Shown here: one piece after another, positions 20,230-29,756 of the stretch | Layout of the letters: the number at the start of each line of letters is the position of its first letter | Numbering within the stretch: the first letter of the stretch is position 1 | IMG/VR virus record: IMGVR_UViG_3300020109_000029 | Coordinates: 1 to 51,875 of that record | Length of the DNA stretch: 51,875 bases | From: a virus | Direction: 5' to 3' (one strand) | The notes under the pieces: generated by a model | The model's database searches: none | What the model saw: only the letters and a program-made list of their open reading frames with translations | Told to the model about the DNA's origin: nothing | Program-made: the position numbers and the translations under genes

Positions 20230-21240
20230 ATGGAAGCTTCAGCCCTTGGGATTGCTCTCGACCGCTGGTTGGCTCGTTCGCTGCCCGGCGACGCTCTGAA
20301 GGACCTTTACACGCGAGGGATGCGAAGGGTCGCCGAGACCACACCGTTCAAGGGCCGGAACGTGATGAGGACGCGCTACGGCTTCGACATCGAAGTCGAT
20401 CGGTTCGACGCCCTCAAATGGTGCCTTCACTACTTCGGGGCCTTTGAGCCGCAGATATCAGAGGCGTGGACGAAGCTCATTCGCCCTGGCGGAACGGTCG
20501 TCGATCTTGGCGGGAACGTCGGCTATCACGCCATGCTCGCCGCCAGTCTCGTAGGCCCCTCTGGACGTGTCCTCACGTTCGAGCCCTGCCGTGCCGTCTT
20601 TGATCAGCTCGTCGCCAACGCGGAACGCAATGGTTTCTCGCAGATCACGGCCACCCAAGCCGCCGTCTGCGACGAGGTAGGGTTCGCCGATCTTCACTGC
20701 CTTGGGGATAATGAGCAGGCCCAAGGGTCACTCTCTTGGCGCGATGGCGTCCACCGCCTCGAACGCGTCCCGACCATCACCTTCGATCAGGCGGCAGAGA
20801 TGGTGGACACCCGCGAAATCGACCTGATCAAGCTGGACGTCGAGGGGGCCGAGGATCGCATCGTTCCGATCATGTCGCGCCACGATTTCCGCGACGACTG
20901 CGTCATGTTCATCGAGATCGGCCCGCAGAACGTGGGGACCGAAGTTCTCGCGCCGCTGCTTGCGCGAGGCTTCCACGGCCGGCGCATCGGCAACACCTAC
21001 GACACCCGCTTTTATCGCAGCTCAGGAGAGGCCACGCTGGAGCCCTTGGCTGAAGGCGGCGGGATCATTCAGGACGTGGTGCTAAGCCGAGACCTGCGAG
21101 TGTTCGATACGATCCTCGATCAGGCGTCGATTGCGCCGAACGCCTTCCATGTCCCCGGTGAGCCGCCCGTCGTACAGACCCAGCCAACCTTGCCGCTGGG
21201 TGCCGGCGCATCGTTGAGCCAAATCGCGCCGGCTGCGTAA
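20230..21240 (+). CDS. FkbM-family methyltransferase, plus-strand moron in the tail module
   Basis: A 336-residue protein. The SAM-binding fold is clear: GGTVVDLGGNVGYHAMLAAS (about 93-112), VLTFEPCRAVFDQLVANAER, an acidic loop, and EIDLIKLDVEGAEDRIVPIM (about 197-216), all FkbM hallmarks. Members O-methylate sugars of surface glycans or small molecules. It is the only plus-strand gene between 14 and 35 kb, and its last 121 bases overlap the 3' end of the tailspike gene. Independent expression in the lysogen and change of host surface sugars is a reasonable inference. Confidence 0.88.
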   Translation: MEASALGIALDRWLARSLPGDALKDLYTRGMRRVAETTPFKGRNVMRTRYGFDIEVDRFDALKWCLHYFGAFEPQISEAWTKLIRPGGTVVDLGGNVGYHAMLAASLVGPSGRVLTFEPCRAVFDQLVANAERNGFSQITATQAAVCDEVGFADLHCLGDNEQAQGSLSWRDGVHRLERVPTITFDQAAEMVDTREIDLIKLDVEGAEDRIVPIMSRHDFRDDCVMFIEIGPQNVGTEVLAPLLARGFHGRRIGNTYDTRFYRSSGEATLEPLAEGGGIIQDVVLSRDLRVFDTILDQASIAPNAFHVPGEPPVVQTQPTLPLGAGASLSQIAPAA

Positions 21241-22673
21241 GTTCCGGTCGTGGGGGCCGCTGAGCCCGCGCCGAGAATGCCCGATTGCGCGCTTCCACCC
21301 GTGGTGAAACCTTGCGGGAGGTGCGGACGGTCTACCGCAAGGTTGCCGGCGAACGCCGAATTGGGGAAGCGGATCGCGGCTGAACCGTCCACCACAAAGT
21401 CGGTGTAGTTGACGCTCAGAACGCCACTCAGGGACACGCGCTTACTGGCCGCCGACGCCTTGAACTCGAAGCCCTCGTCGCCTGACCGCCAATACGATCC
21501 AGCGTTGGGAGCCTCCCCCTTGGCGTTGGCGATGTTGATACTTGAGGCGACCGAATAGGCCTGCGTGGAAAAGGCGTCACCGTTCGGGAGCGCGGCGAAC
21601 ACCACGCCCCCGGCACTGCGCTCAAAGCCGTTGCCGCTCGGGTCGCCAATCCTGAGGCAGCGCGCGTTCAGGTCGTAGTAGGTCGGGGTCTCGGAATAGC
21701 AGCCGAAATAAACCGACCGGATTGCCTTGGTCTTCTCAGCCCAATAGCCGCCGTCACCGTTCGCGTCGGCCTCACAGGCGATGTACGTGTTCCCGAGGCC
21801 GCTGTCGTCGTAGAAGCCCCAAGCTCCGTTTTCGAAGGCGTGGCAACGGTTCAGCAGGCACGCGTTCGCGTTGATGCCCGCGAGGTAGAAGCCCGATCCG
21901 CCGTTGTAAATCGCGATGCAGTTGGTGAAGACGCAGCCGTTCGCGATGCCGTCGATACTACTTGTGGGCGCCGACAGAATGTTGAAGCCGTCAGACGGGA
22001 AGCCCTCGACGCGAACCTCATAGGCGTAGATCGGAGTGGTGGTGCAAAGCCCGCGCAGGCCGGCGGGAGCGCCCGCCTGGCAGAATACCGTTAGGCCCGA
22101 GACAACGCTACGGCGGGCATCGCCGGAGAAGCCCGTAATGGTCGTCAGGAAGTGCACAAACAGCATGGCGACGCTTTGTCCGCTGCCGATGCTCAGGTAG
22201 GTCCCGTCAGAGGCGAAGATGAGCTTGGTTTGCTCTTGCGAGCCGCCGCGAATGTTGATCGGCTTCTCGAACACGAGGCTTTGCGAAAGCAGGAAGCTGT
22301 ACCCGTCACCGAGGTAGAGCGTTCCACCCGAGCGCAATGCCTCGATCGCGGCGAGGAAGGCCGCTGTGTCGTCGGTGACGCCATCGCCTACCGCGCCGAA
22401 GTCGAACGGAGTAACGCGCTCGCGAAGCTTGTCCTGGACGGATCGCACGGACGAGCCGGATCCGGCGGCTTGGAAAGTCACCGACCCGCCGCCCTGCACC
22501 TCGCCAGCGTTCGCCAGGATGTCGGCGATGGACTGCTCCGCCGCCTCTGCTCGGTCGGCATAAGGCGCGGCTGCAGCAGCCGCGGCGGCCCCCGCTAGCG
22601 CCGCCACCAGCGGCCCCCCCGCAACTGAGACCCGGACCTGGTGATCAATGACCTTCAACACACGATCAGCCAT
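21120..22673 (-). CDS. Tailspike with pectate-lyase-like beta-helix
   Basis: A 517-residue protein. Residues 1-85 form a helical head-binding part with an Ala-rich run. Residues 86-110 carry the typical spike entry VTPFDFGAVGDGVTDDTAAF. Residues 110-390 form a right-handed beta-helix with repeated short strands (GCVFTNCIAIYNGGSGFYLA). The C terminus (SAAPTTGTYAAGAIWLNDAP and GWVCTTGGSPGTWKAFG) is a distinct tip unit common in phage spikes. It probably binds and perhaps cleaves a surface polysaccharide. Confidence 0.87.
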   Translation of the reverse strand: MADRVLKVIDHQVRVSVAGGPLVAALAGAAAAAAAAPYADRAEAAEQSIADILANAGEVQGGGSVTFQAAGSGSSVRSVQDKLRERVTPFDFGAVGDGVTDDTAAFLAAIEALRSGGTLYLGDGYSFLLSQSLVFEKPINIRGGSQEQTKLIFASDGTYLSIGSGQSVAMLFVHFLTTITGFSGDARRSVVSGLTVFCQAGAPAGLRGLCTTTPIYAYEVRVEGFPSDGFNILSAPTSSIDGIANGCVFTNCIAIYNGGSGFYLAGINANACLLNRCHAFENGAWGFYDDSGLGNTYIACEADANGDGGYWAEKTKAIRSVYFGCYSETPTYYDLNARCLRIGDPSGNGFERSAGGVVFAALPNGDAFSTQAYSVASSINIANAKGEAPNAGSYWRSGDEGFEFKASAASKRVSLSGVLSVNYTDFVVDGSAAIRFPNSAFAGNLAVDRPHLPQGFTTGGSAQSGILGAGSAAPTTGTYAAGAIWLNDAPAPSGKVGWVCTTGGSPGTWKAFGAIDA

Positions 22674-23055
22674 TTTGGGTCGCTCCGGCGCGGATATTGA
22701 AAGAGCCCTCCATCCAGCGGACCTTTCCGAGTCCGGCCGTGGTGATGTGGAGGTCGTAGACGAGCTTCACGTCCTCACCTGGGTTGACCAGCAGGCTTTC
22801 CAGCGTGGTCTCGTTGATCCTGATCTGGACTGACGACACGTCCTGGCCATCGACCTCGGCCACCGACACCGACACACCTTGGGCGTTGCTGGCAGCGTTC
22901 GTGAGCGAGAGTAGGGGGCTCCCCGGCGCGTCGCGGTAGAGCCGAACCTGCATCGCGAACGTCGCCGCCGACAGGTCAAACCCTTCGATAGCGGTGATGT
23001 CGACGAACGGCGTCCATCGCTGGGCGACAAGGTCAACCCTGGCAGGCGTGATCAT
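22666..23055 (-). CDS. Small tail structural protein upstream of the spike
   Basis: A 129-residue protein starting at ATG 23055, predicted all-beta (TPFVDITAIEGFDLSAATFA, MQVRLYRDAPGSPLLSLTN, VQIRINETTLESLL). It overlaps the spike start by eight bases. In related phages such genes between tail tip and spike encode small baseplate or adaptor subunits. No named family recognised. Confidence 0.6.
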   Translation of the reverse strand: MITPARVDLVAQRWTPFVDITAIEGFDLSAATFAMQVRLYRDAPGSPLLSLTNAASNAQGVSVSVAEVDGQDVSSVQIRINETTLESLLVNPGEDVKLVYDLHITTAGLGKVRWMEGSFNIRAGATQNG

Positions 23056-23069
23056 GTGCGAGACCTCAA

Positions 23070-25271
23070 TCAGGAGTCGGTCAGGTAGAAGCCGCCGTCG
23101 CCACCGTCGCCGCCCCATCCGGGAGGCGGGGGAGGGGACGGGGTGTAGGTTCCGCCGTCGGAGGTGCGAGCCCAGCCGACGAAGACCCAGCGACCTGTCG
23201 TCATGTGCGTCGTCGACGGATAGAGTTCGACTTCGTAGCCATCGGCCGCGCGCCAGAAGACGCCGTATTGCGAGCCAGCCGTCAGACCGGTCACGGTGTC
23301 CGCCGGCAGGCTTTCGGTGGAGCCGTCCTCGAAGGTGGCGGTATGGGCGACCATGGTGATGGTCGTGTCCGTGGTGCCGCTGATCGGGATAGCCGAACGG
23401 CTGAGCGGGCGGCGGGCTCCGGGGCCGACGACGATTATGTCTCCAGCCGTTACCGGGCCGAGAACCAGGCGATCGCTGATCCGGTTACCCGTCCGATAGG
23501 AGACCGCGCCCTCATAGGAGGTGCCGCTCGTGACCGTCGAAACTTCCTTGCGGATGACGTTCGGGTCCTCGACGCCAGCCCCCGCCCATGGGCGCTCAGG
23601 GGTGTCCACCACCCGATATTCGAAGATCACCTGTTCCGCTCGGGCGTTCTGCACGTCACCAGAGAAGACCAGGGCCGGAATAGTGCCGAGCCCCTCGGTC
23701 AGGGCCTCGGAGGCCAGCGACCACTCTTCGGACGTTGGGGGACTGACGGTGTAGTCGACCGGCGTGAGTTCGGGGGCCTCGGGCGGCGTCGGGTCCAAAC
23801 CCAGCGCGAAGTCGTACTTGGCGTCGGTCTCGCTGACGAATGAGACCCTGACCACGCCCGTCGAAGGGTCATAGTCGGTGTTCAGGCAAAGGCATTTGAG
23901 CCCGTCGAGGACGAAGCCCGCCTCGGTGATCGTGAAGGCGTCGCCCGGTCGGATGCGCTGAAGGTGCGGCTTGAGCGGGATGACGCCAGCGATGCCCTCG
24001 CGGGTGTCGGCGATCTGAAGCGCCGCCAGCTGCCCCGCCTGCCGGGCGTTGGACACGAACGGATAGTCGATACCCCGTGTCCGCTTGCCCCCGTCGGCCG
24101 TCACATAGGCCGAGGCGGTGACCTCATCCATCGCCGTGAGCTGCCAGCGATGCGCGGGGCTCCAGAAGCGGGGGCGGAGGGTGTTGATGCGATCGATGCG
24201 GCTAGCCGCCGTGTCGATCTCCAGCGGCCCGGCAGTGTCCTTGGCCGAGATCGTGACGATGCTCGTCCGCGGGGCCGCACGCTGGATGCAGCTGATCTTG
24301 CCCGCGCGCTGGGAATAGACGCACCCGCCGGCCTGAAGGAACGCCTGCAGTACCTGGTGCTTGTCGTCGTCCGTGTTTGGGTAAGCGGCGACGGTCCACC
24401 CATTCGCGTCCGCAATGTTGGCCGCTGACACGAAGGCTGGAACGTCAATGCCGGAAAGCTTGGCGCCGATCCCGCCGACCTGGAAATCGACATGGGGCGC
24501 GCCCTTGCCGGTCGGACCCTCCCAAAGGCCGAGCGACCACTTCAGCGCCCAGATGATCGGATTGGTCGAATACACCCACGTGGCCGGATTATCGAGACGG
24601 CAGGAACCGGCGCCGCCAGGATAGGTGCCGTCCAGCCGAGGGTCCCAGACCTTCAGGCCCCGGAAGCGAACGATCGGCTTGACCTCGCCGGTCGGGAAGG
24701 CCGTGCCCTTGGAGTTCTCCCCCATGACCAGCATGTACGCGGCCTTGCCAGAGAGCTTGTGATTGGTCGTCCAGCCGGGGAGGGATGCCCCGTTCTTCAA
24801 CCCGGTGGGCGAGGTGATGGCGCTGGAGGGCTGAGCGCCGAGAGAATGCTTGAACCAGAGTTCGCCCGCGTACTGGCTTGAGGTCGCCTTGCCGGTGCTG
24901 TCCCACGTGACAGCTTCCTCGTCGGCCGTCAGCGAGACAATCCCATCGATAGGCCCGGCCCCCGACAGGACCGACACCACCCCGAGGTACATGAGGTCGG
25001 GACCGAAGGTGTCGCGGTGGATCACCGACCCGGCCACACCCACCTCGCCGGCCGCGAAGGCTATCGGGCCGTCGGGATCGATGACCCATTCGAACGTCCG
25101 CCCGGCCTGGCCCACCTGGGGTTGGAAGGCCGACATCACCGACGAGATCGCGAGATTGGTCAGGGCGTTGAAAGCGACGGTCTTCAGCGTCGTCATCAGC
25201 GTCGCCTTGGCGACAACGGCAGGGGCGGCGGCAGCAACGGCCGTCGCGGCGGCCGGGAGGGCGAACGGCAT
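23070..25271 (-). CDS. Tail tip / host-specificity protein
   Basis: A 733-residue protein. It has a hydrophobic N-terminal stretch (MPFALPAAATAVAAAAPAVV), then a hub-like region (NPIIWALKWSLGLWEGPTGK, QAFLQAGGCVYSQRAGKISC), a middle part (IRPGDAFTITEAGFVLDGLK) and beta domains. The end is Pro/Gly-rich (PSPPPPPGWGGDGGDGG). This matches the central tail-tip proteins of siphophages in the lambda gpJ position. It lies downstream of tape measure and hub genes, as expected. Confidence 0.82.
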   Translation of the reverse strand: MPFALPAAATAVAAAAPAVVAKATLMTTLKTVAFNALTNLAISSVMSAFQPQVGQAGRTFEWVIDPDGPIAFAAGEVGVAGSVIHRDTFGPDLMYLGVVSVLSGAGPIDGIVSLTADEEAVTWDSTGKATSSQYAGELWFKHSLGAQPSSAITSPTGLKNGASLPGWTTNHKLSGKAAYMLVMGENSKGTAFPTGEVKPIVRFRGLKVWDPRLDGTYPGGAGSCRLDNPATWVYSTNPIIWALKWSLGLWEGPTGKGAPHVDFQVGGIGAKLSGIDVPAFVSAANIADANGWTVAAYPNTDDDKHQVLQAFLQAGGCVYSQRAGKISCIQRAAPRTSIVTISAKDTAGPLEIDTAASRIDRINTLRPRFWSPAHRWQLTAMDEVTASAYVTADGGKRTRGIDYPFVSNARQAGQLAALQIADTREGIAGVIPLKPHLQRIRPGDAFTITEAGFVLDGLKCLCLNTDYDPSTGVVRVSFVSETDAKYDFALGLDPTPPEAPELTPVDYTVSPPTSEEWSLASEALTEGLGTIPALVFSGDVQNARAEQVIFEYRVVDTPERPWAGAGVEDPNVIRKEVSTVTSGTSYEGAVSYRTGNRISDRLVLGPVTAGDIIVVGPGARRPLSRSAIPISGTTDTTITMVAHTATFEDGSTESLPADTVTGLTAGSQYGVFWRAADGYEVELYPSTTHMTTGRWVFVGWARTSDGGTYTPSPPPPPGWGGDGGDGGFYLTDS

Positions 25272-25697
25272 TCAGACCCTCCAGGCGGCGACGAACTGGT
25301 GGGGGATCATCGGCTCGATCAGCCCAGACGCCGCGTTCAGGCCGAGCACTCGACCGTTATCCAAGGCCACCGCCAGCGAGCATCCGAAAGGCGAACCTTC
25401 TTCAGCGGGAAGGCCGACCAGATCCCCCGGCAGAGCAGCGGCCGGCGGTATGCGGTCCAAGCCCATACCGTCGACTAAGGATGGCAGGTCCGCGAAGCCC
25501 TGCTTTTGGATGTAGCGAAAAGCCGACGCCCACGTCCTGCCCTTCCAGCCGTTCAACAGCTTCGCCGACCGACCCATCTGGTGGAGGTCGTGCGAGCCGA
25601 GGTTTCGGCAATCCCGCACCCCCGGCTCGACCGGTTTGAAGGCAAAGCGGTCCATGCAGGCCTGCGTCGCCGCAGCCCGTCGGATCATCGGGTTCAT
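25272..25697 (-). CDS. DUF6950-family tail protein
   Basis: A 141-residue protein. Layout fits DUF6950: FKPVEPGVRDCRNLGSHDLH, an alpha-helical middle, AALPGDLVGLP, and a C-terminal AVALDNGRVLGLNAASGLIE then AAWRV. Family members occupy the place of the NlpC/P60-type tail peptidase (lambda gpK) and share the Asp-Cys pair. A role in tail tip assembly or wall entry is inferred. ATG 25697 was chosen as the first start in the conserved region. Confidence 0.68.
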   Translation of the reverse strand: MNPMIRRAAATQACMDRFAFKPVEPGVRDCRNLGSHDLHQMGRSAKLLNGWKGRTWASAFRYIQKQGFADLPSLVDGMGLDRIPPAAALPGDLVGLPAEEGSPFGCSLAVALDNGRVLGLNAASGLIEPMIPHQFVAAWRV

Positions 25698-25705
25698 GCG
25701 ATGCC

Positions 25706-26335
25706 TCAGGAAAGCGGGATTAGGGACTTCAGGATGCGCTTGAACACGCCGGGGTTCTCCGGCCGCGAACGCCATTCCTTTTTGCGAGTGACGCCGTCCA
25801 CGTACTGAAGACCAAGCTCTCCAGGCCAGATCAGCCGGTGAAAGGCGTTGTTCAGCCGCCAGTCCGCATTCGGCTCCAGCTGGCGCTCGGCCTGGGTGCC
25901 GCATTCCAGCGTCAACACCCATCGATCACCAACACTGAACCGGGCCTTGTCCAGTTCACCATCGAACTTGAGCTCTGGGTTGCCGATCAAATGGCCGGTC
26001 GCCCTATCTATCGCGCCTTCCCACCACTGGACCCGCACGCCCTGGATCGAGGGCGAGGCGAGGGCGGCGGCAGCCACGTCAGATGCCGGCAGGATAGCGA
26101 AATCGATCCGGGTCGTCTGAGCCTCGGCCCCGTCCCTGGCGTTTCCGATGCTATCGATGGTTCCGTAATCGGGATGGCGGCCGATGTAGGTTTCAGGACC
26201 CTCGCCTTCGCCCGCGTCGTAGACAACGAACCCCCCGTCGGTCAGGCACGCCGCGCCGCCCGGAAGATCAAGGCGCACGAGACTCGCCTTGGTGGGCGCC
26301 GGCTGTTGAAGGGCGGTGACGAGCGCGGCGTCCAT
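25706..26335 (-). CDS. Tail hub protein, DUF2163-like
   Basis: A 209-residue protein with features of the hub family that follows the distal tail protein: MDAALVTALQQPAPTKASLV, RLDLPGGAACLTDGGFVVYD, a central QTTRIDFAILPAS, VRVQWWEGAIDRATGHLIGN and a terminal RPENPGVFKRILKSLIPLS. It starts at the stop of the preceding gene. Domain assignment is by gene order and general pattern. Confidence 0.65.
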   Translation of the reverse strand: MDAALVTALQQPAPTKASLVRLDLPGGAACLTDGGFVVYDAGEGEGPETYIGRHPDYGTIDSIGNARDGAEAQTTRIDFAILPASDVAAAALASPSIQGVRVQWWEGAIDRATGHLIGNPELKFDGELDKARFSVGDRWVLTLECGTQAERQLEPNADWRLNNAFHRLIWPGELGLQYVDGVTRKKEWRSRPENPGVFKRILKSLIPLS

Positions 26336-26922
26336 TACTCGCGCTCCCGCACCGTGAACTTCAGCCCCACCAGACGATCAACCCCAACCGACCATTCATC
26401 GAGATCGCGAACGAAGCCCTCGATGACGGGCTGGGCAATCTCGACCACATCGTTGTCCGCAGGCGGGCGGCGCAGCATGCTTTCCAACGGGACGAGTGCC
26501 TCACCGTCCGCGTTCGCCACCACGGTCTCCGCGACGCAGTAGAGGAAGCGCTGGCCTTCGGTGATGACGGACAGAAACTGGCCCTGTCGGATGATGTAGT
26601 TCGGCGTGAGCCCGTCCACCGCGAGGAGCGAGCCGGCCTGGCCCGCGCCCTGCACCCGATTGGCGGAACCGGGCACGCCGATATCGAAACCCGGCTGAAA
26701 CACCTGCATGGCGACCAGCACGCCCTTCCTGCGAAGCGTACTCCAGGCCATCGCGGTCTCGTACCGCATCGGCGGCATCTGGAAGGTCAGGGCGTAGCGC
26801 GTGCCCTTCCTCAGCAGCTCCTGGTCGTCCCCTCCGAAGTCAGGGCTCAGGATGTTGTCGGTCGAGACGACGCCGATCGTCATCCGCGACGGGGCCGGCG
26901 TCAGCGGCAGGGCGACGCTCAT
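26335..26922 (-). CDS. Distal tail protein candidate
   Basis: A 195-residue protein immediately after the tape measure gene, the usual position of the distal tail protein. It is predicted beta-rich (YALTFQMPPMRYETAMAWST, GQFLSVITEGQRFLYCVAET, VDRLVGLKFTVRERE). It overlaps the tape measure stop by four bases. The function follows from order rather than from a diagnostic motif. Confidence 0.68.
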   Translation of the reverse strand: MSVALPLTPAPSRMTIGVVSTDNILSPDFGGDDQELLRKGTRYALTFQMPPMRYETAMAWSTLRRKGVLVAMQVFQPGFDIGVPGSANRVQGAGQAGSLLAVDGLTPNYIIRQGQFLSVITEGQRFLYCVAETVVANADGEALVPLESMLRRPPADNDVVEIAQPVIEGFVRDLDEWSVGVDRLVGLKFTVRERE

Positions 26923-29177
26923 CGCAGGCTATAGCGATCTGCACGGGCCATATCGGCCGGGACGGTCTGACGGGCGCCCTGATAGGCGCCTTGGCTGTAG
27001 CTCTGGGCCATCGGAGCCGCCCTCCCATCGACGTAGGCGTTGAAGCGGTCGTCGTTGACGCCGACGGTGACCATGACGCGCTGGGCCGCGGCCGAAGCGA
27101 CGGACGCGAGACCCGACCCGAAGGAGGGGAGGGACAGCCCCCTGAACCCGCCCGAGAACATGTTCCCGAGCCCCGACAGCCCGGCGGAGAACAGCCCCCC
27201 GAAGCCGCCCCCACCCGCGCCCTGGCCGGACTGACCGAACAGAGCATTGGCGAGCGGCTCAGTGATGCCGCGCCGCACCGAGATCGACAGCAGATCGGCG
27301 AGGATCTGCTTGGCGACGTTGGAGAAGACCTCGCCGAGGGAGCGGGTGTTCATGATCGCGTCGACCAGGCCCTCATTCAGGCTGTCGAGGCCACGGGCGG
27401 CGATGCTCTCGTAAGCCTCGCGGACCTCCGCCGCCGACTTCAGTGAGGCGTCGCGCCACTGATCCAGCGGCCCCATATTACGACGATTGGCCGCCGCTGT
27501 TTCCAGCTGATTGATCCTGTCGTTTGTGGCCAGCGCCGCAGCGCGCTGTTCGGGTGTCAGGGACGGATTGCGATCGAGTTCAAGCTGAAGCGCCGCACGT
27601 CGCTGGCGTTGGGTTATCTCAAGCAGTTCGAGTTCGAGGCGCCGGCGCTCTTCTGCCGTGCGAGCTGCGCCTACCTGAAGGGACACCAAGTCCGCCGTGA
27701 GGCTCGAAAGTAGCCGCTCATTGGCTAGTCGTTCGTCTTGAATCTCGCGGAATGCGGTGTCTGCCAGCACCCGATCTTCAAGAGCGTCGGCTTCAGCGTG
27801 AGCCGCCTCAAGCGCTCGGCGCTCGGCATCGTTGATCTCGCCTCGCGTTGCTTTGCTCTCGATCTCTGCATCCCGTGCCTGACGATCCATATCCAACTGC
27901 TGCTGGGCGAGGTCGAACCGCTGTTGGGCTGTCAGTTGCTCTTGGTCGACTACATCGAGCAGCCTTTGCCGGGCGCGGAAGATTTCCTGCTCTACTCTCT
28001 CGGCACGCCTTGCCTCCCGTTCTGCCTCCCGATCAGCGCTGTTAACCGCTCGGCGGGACCGCGTCCGTTCTGGGGGCAGGATGAGCCGGCGCCCGCTGCC
28101 GTCTTCCACTCCCCGGTCTGCACCAGCTCCGCGCGCAATGCTTGCCCTCGCGCGCTCGGCGATCTCGGCATTGACAGCGTCCAGCTGTCGCTGCGTGTTA
28201 ATCGCCTGGTTTCGGACAGCAACGGCATCCGCCCCGCCGAATCCCGGCCGGTTCATCGCGGCGAGATTTGCGGTGAGTTGGCTCTGTAGCCGGGTGCTGG
28301 CTGCAGCGAGCCCGGCGTCGCTCTTCTGATCTGCACTCCGGATGCTGTCGGCTAGATTGCCAAAAGCTCGGGCCAGCTTCGACACCAGATCAAGCAGACC
28401 GAGAAGCACGGGCGCGAGGTCTACCAGGGCGCTCTTCAGTTGGATGTCGATGATCTGGGACAGGTCGTCGAACTGCTTCTGGGCCTGAGAGGCCCGACGA
28501 ATCAACTCGGCGTCCATGACGAAGCCGAGCGAGATTGCCTCATCTCTTAGCCGGGCTACCTCCTCACTTCCGACGGCCAGGGCGCCAGAGAAGGCATCCA
28601 GGCCGAGCCGATCGGCAATAGCAGCACGATCAGCGGCGCTTCCTAACTCGCCGATCCGGTCGATGACGTTCTCAAGGCCCTCCTCGACCGAGCCAAATCC
28701 GCGAAGGTCTTCGGGCTTGAAGCCGAGCGACCGAAATGAGGCCAATGACTCTTTGTCCAGTCCTGACGCCGCGCCGGCCAGCTTGCGGCCGAAACTATCG
28801 AGAGATCGGTCGGCGTCGGCTGCATCACGCCCGGTGGCCTTCGCTACAGCTCTGAACTCCTGCAGGGCGTCGGTCGATACGCCTACCCGCTTCGCAGCGT
28901 CCGAGATGTCGTCCGCCATGCGAAGTGCGGCGAAAGAGAATTCGAATGCGCTCTTTGCGGCGAGGGCGATGACCGCCGCTACGGCAAGAAAGCCGACCTT
29001 CAGTTGTGCTGCGATGCCGCCTAGACCGGTCCCAATGTTAGACCCTGCGTCATTGAGGTCGCGCTCCGCCCTACCGGCAGTCTGTTTGATGTCTCTTTCA
29101 GCGGCGTCGAGGTCGCGCTTTAGCTGATCGCGGGACGCACGCAGTTCGAACTCGGCCGAGCCGATTACGTCAGACAT
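26919..29177 (-). CDS. Tape measure protein
   Basis: A 752-residue protein; ATG 29177 is preferred over the TTG three bases upstream, with GGAGAG just before. Long heptad stretches alternate with hydrophobic segments: ELRASRDQLKRDLDAAERDI, KVGFLAVAAVIALAAKSAFE, and a long Arg/Glu/Gln coiled coil around 380-560. The C-terminal part is Gly-rich (GAGGGGFGGLFSAGLSGLGN). It sets tail length and crosses the envelope at infection. At about 1.5 angstrom per residue it predicts a tail of roughly 110 nm. Confidence 0.9.
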   Translation of the reverse strand: MSDVIGSAEFELRASRDQLKRDLDAAERDIKQTAGRAERDLNDAGSNIGTGLGGIAAQLKVGFLAVAAVIALAAKSAFEFSFAALRMADDISDAAKRVGVSTDALQEFRAVAKATGRDAADADRSLDSFGRKLAGAASGLDKESLASFRSLGFKPEDLRGFGSVEEGLENVIDRIGELGSAADRAAIADRLGLDAFSGALAVGSEEVARLRDEAISLGFVMDAELIRRASQAQKQFDDLSQIIDIQLKSALVDLAPVLLGLLDLVSKLARAFGNLADSIRSADQKSDAGLAAASTRLQSQLTANLAAMNRPGFGGADAVAVRNQAINTQRQLDAVNAEIAERARASIARGAGADRGVEDGSGRRLILPPERTRSRRAVNSADREAEREARRAERVEQEIFRARQRLLDVVDQEQLTAQQRFDLAQQQLDMDRQARDAEIESKATRGEINDAERRALEAAHAEADALEDRVLADTAFREIQDERLANERLLSSLTADLVSLQVGAARTAEERRRLELELLEITQRQRRAALQLELDRNPSLTPEQRAAALATNDRINQLETAAANRRNMGPLDQWRDASLKSAAEVREAYESIAARGLDSLNEGLVDAIMNTRSLGEVFSNVAKQILADLLSISVRRGITEPLANALFGQSGQGAGGGGFGGLFSAGLSGLGNMFSGGFRGLSLPSFGSGLASVASAAAQRVMVTVGVNDDRFNAYVDGRAAPMAQSYSQGAYQGARQTVPADMARADRYSLR

Positions 29178-29237
29178 CAACTGCTCTCCAGTCGGGCGGC
29201 GCGCAAACCAACGTGCGGCCTGCCCCAGGAGCCGCCG

Positions 29238-29723
29238 TTAAAGTTTCGGAGGAGCGCCTTCGCGCTTACTGTACGAGATGCCTAGGCTTCGAACGCCGAG
29301 GGCGTCGAAGAGACTGAGTTCAATCTTCCTGTCCGGCCAGCGCCACTCACAGCTTTGTCCGAACTGCCCAACCTCACATGCGAAGGGCTCGCCGTAGATT
29401 TCTCGTAGATCCGTTAGGGTCGGCTGGAACAGTCCCGACGCCGCACTTCGTTCAGCCTCATCGAGCCTGATGGTGACGCGCTGTAGGCCGTCGGCGGCGA
29501 AGTAAAAGCCAGCCGTCCATGAGCGGCCAGCAATTTCTAGCCCGGGCCGTACCACGTCTAGCGTCAGATTGTCTTCCTTCGCGCCGTCGGAAGCACTTGC
29601 TCCATCGACGGTCTCGACGACCTCTTCGGGCGTCATGCCCGCTCGAGCCCCCTGCCAAAGCTCCTGCGCCAACGCGGGAGCGGGAAAGACTAAAACGGCT
29701 AGGCCTAAGGCGATACGGAGCAT
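29238..29723 (-). CDS. Secreted protein of unknown function (likely moron)
   Basis: A 161-residue protein with a clear Sec signal peptide (MLRIALGLAVLVFPAPALAQ, cleavage after ALA). The mature part has WQGARAGMTPEEVVETVDGA, a beta-rich core, and two Cys that could form a disulfide (FACEVGQFGQSCEWRWP). The pattern resembles bacterial periplasmic proteins of the small SmpA/OmlA-like kind, which is tentative. It sits between tail chaperone and tape measure genes, where such a gene is not needed for assembly; probably cargo acting in the host periplasm. Confidence 0.65.
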   Translation of the reverse strand: MLRIALGLAVLVFPAPALAQELWQGARAGMTPEEVVETVDGASASDGAKEDNLTLDVVRPGLEIAGRSWTAGFYFAADGLQRVTIRLDEAERSAASGLFQPTLTDLREIYGEPFACEVGQFGQSCEWRWPDRKIELSLFDALGVRSLGISYSKREGAPPKL

Positions 29724-29756
29724 GCCGCGGACGCTACCCTCAAGAGCCAGCGCGGA

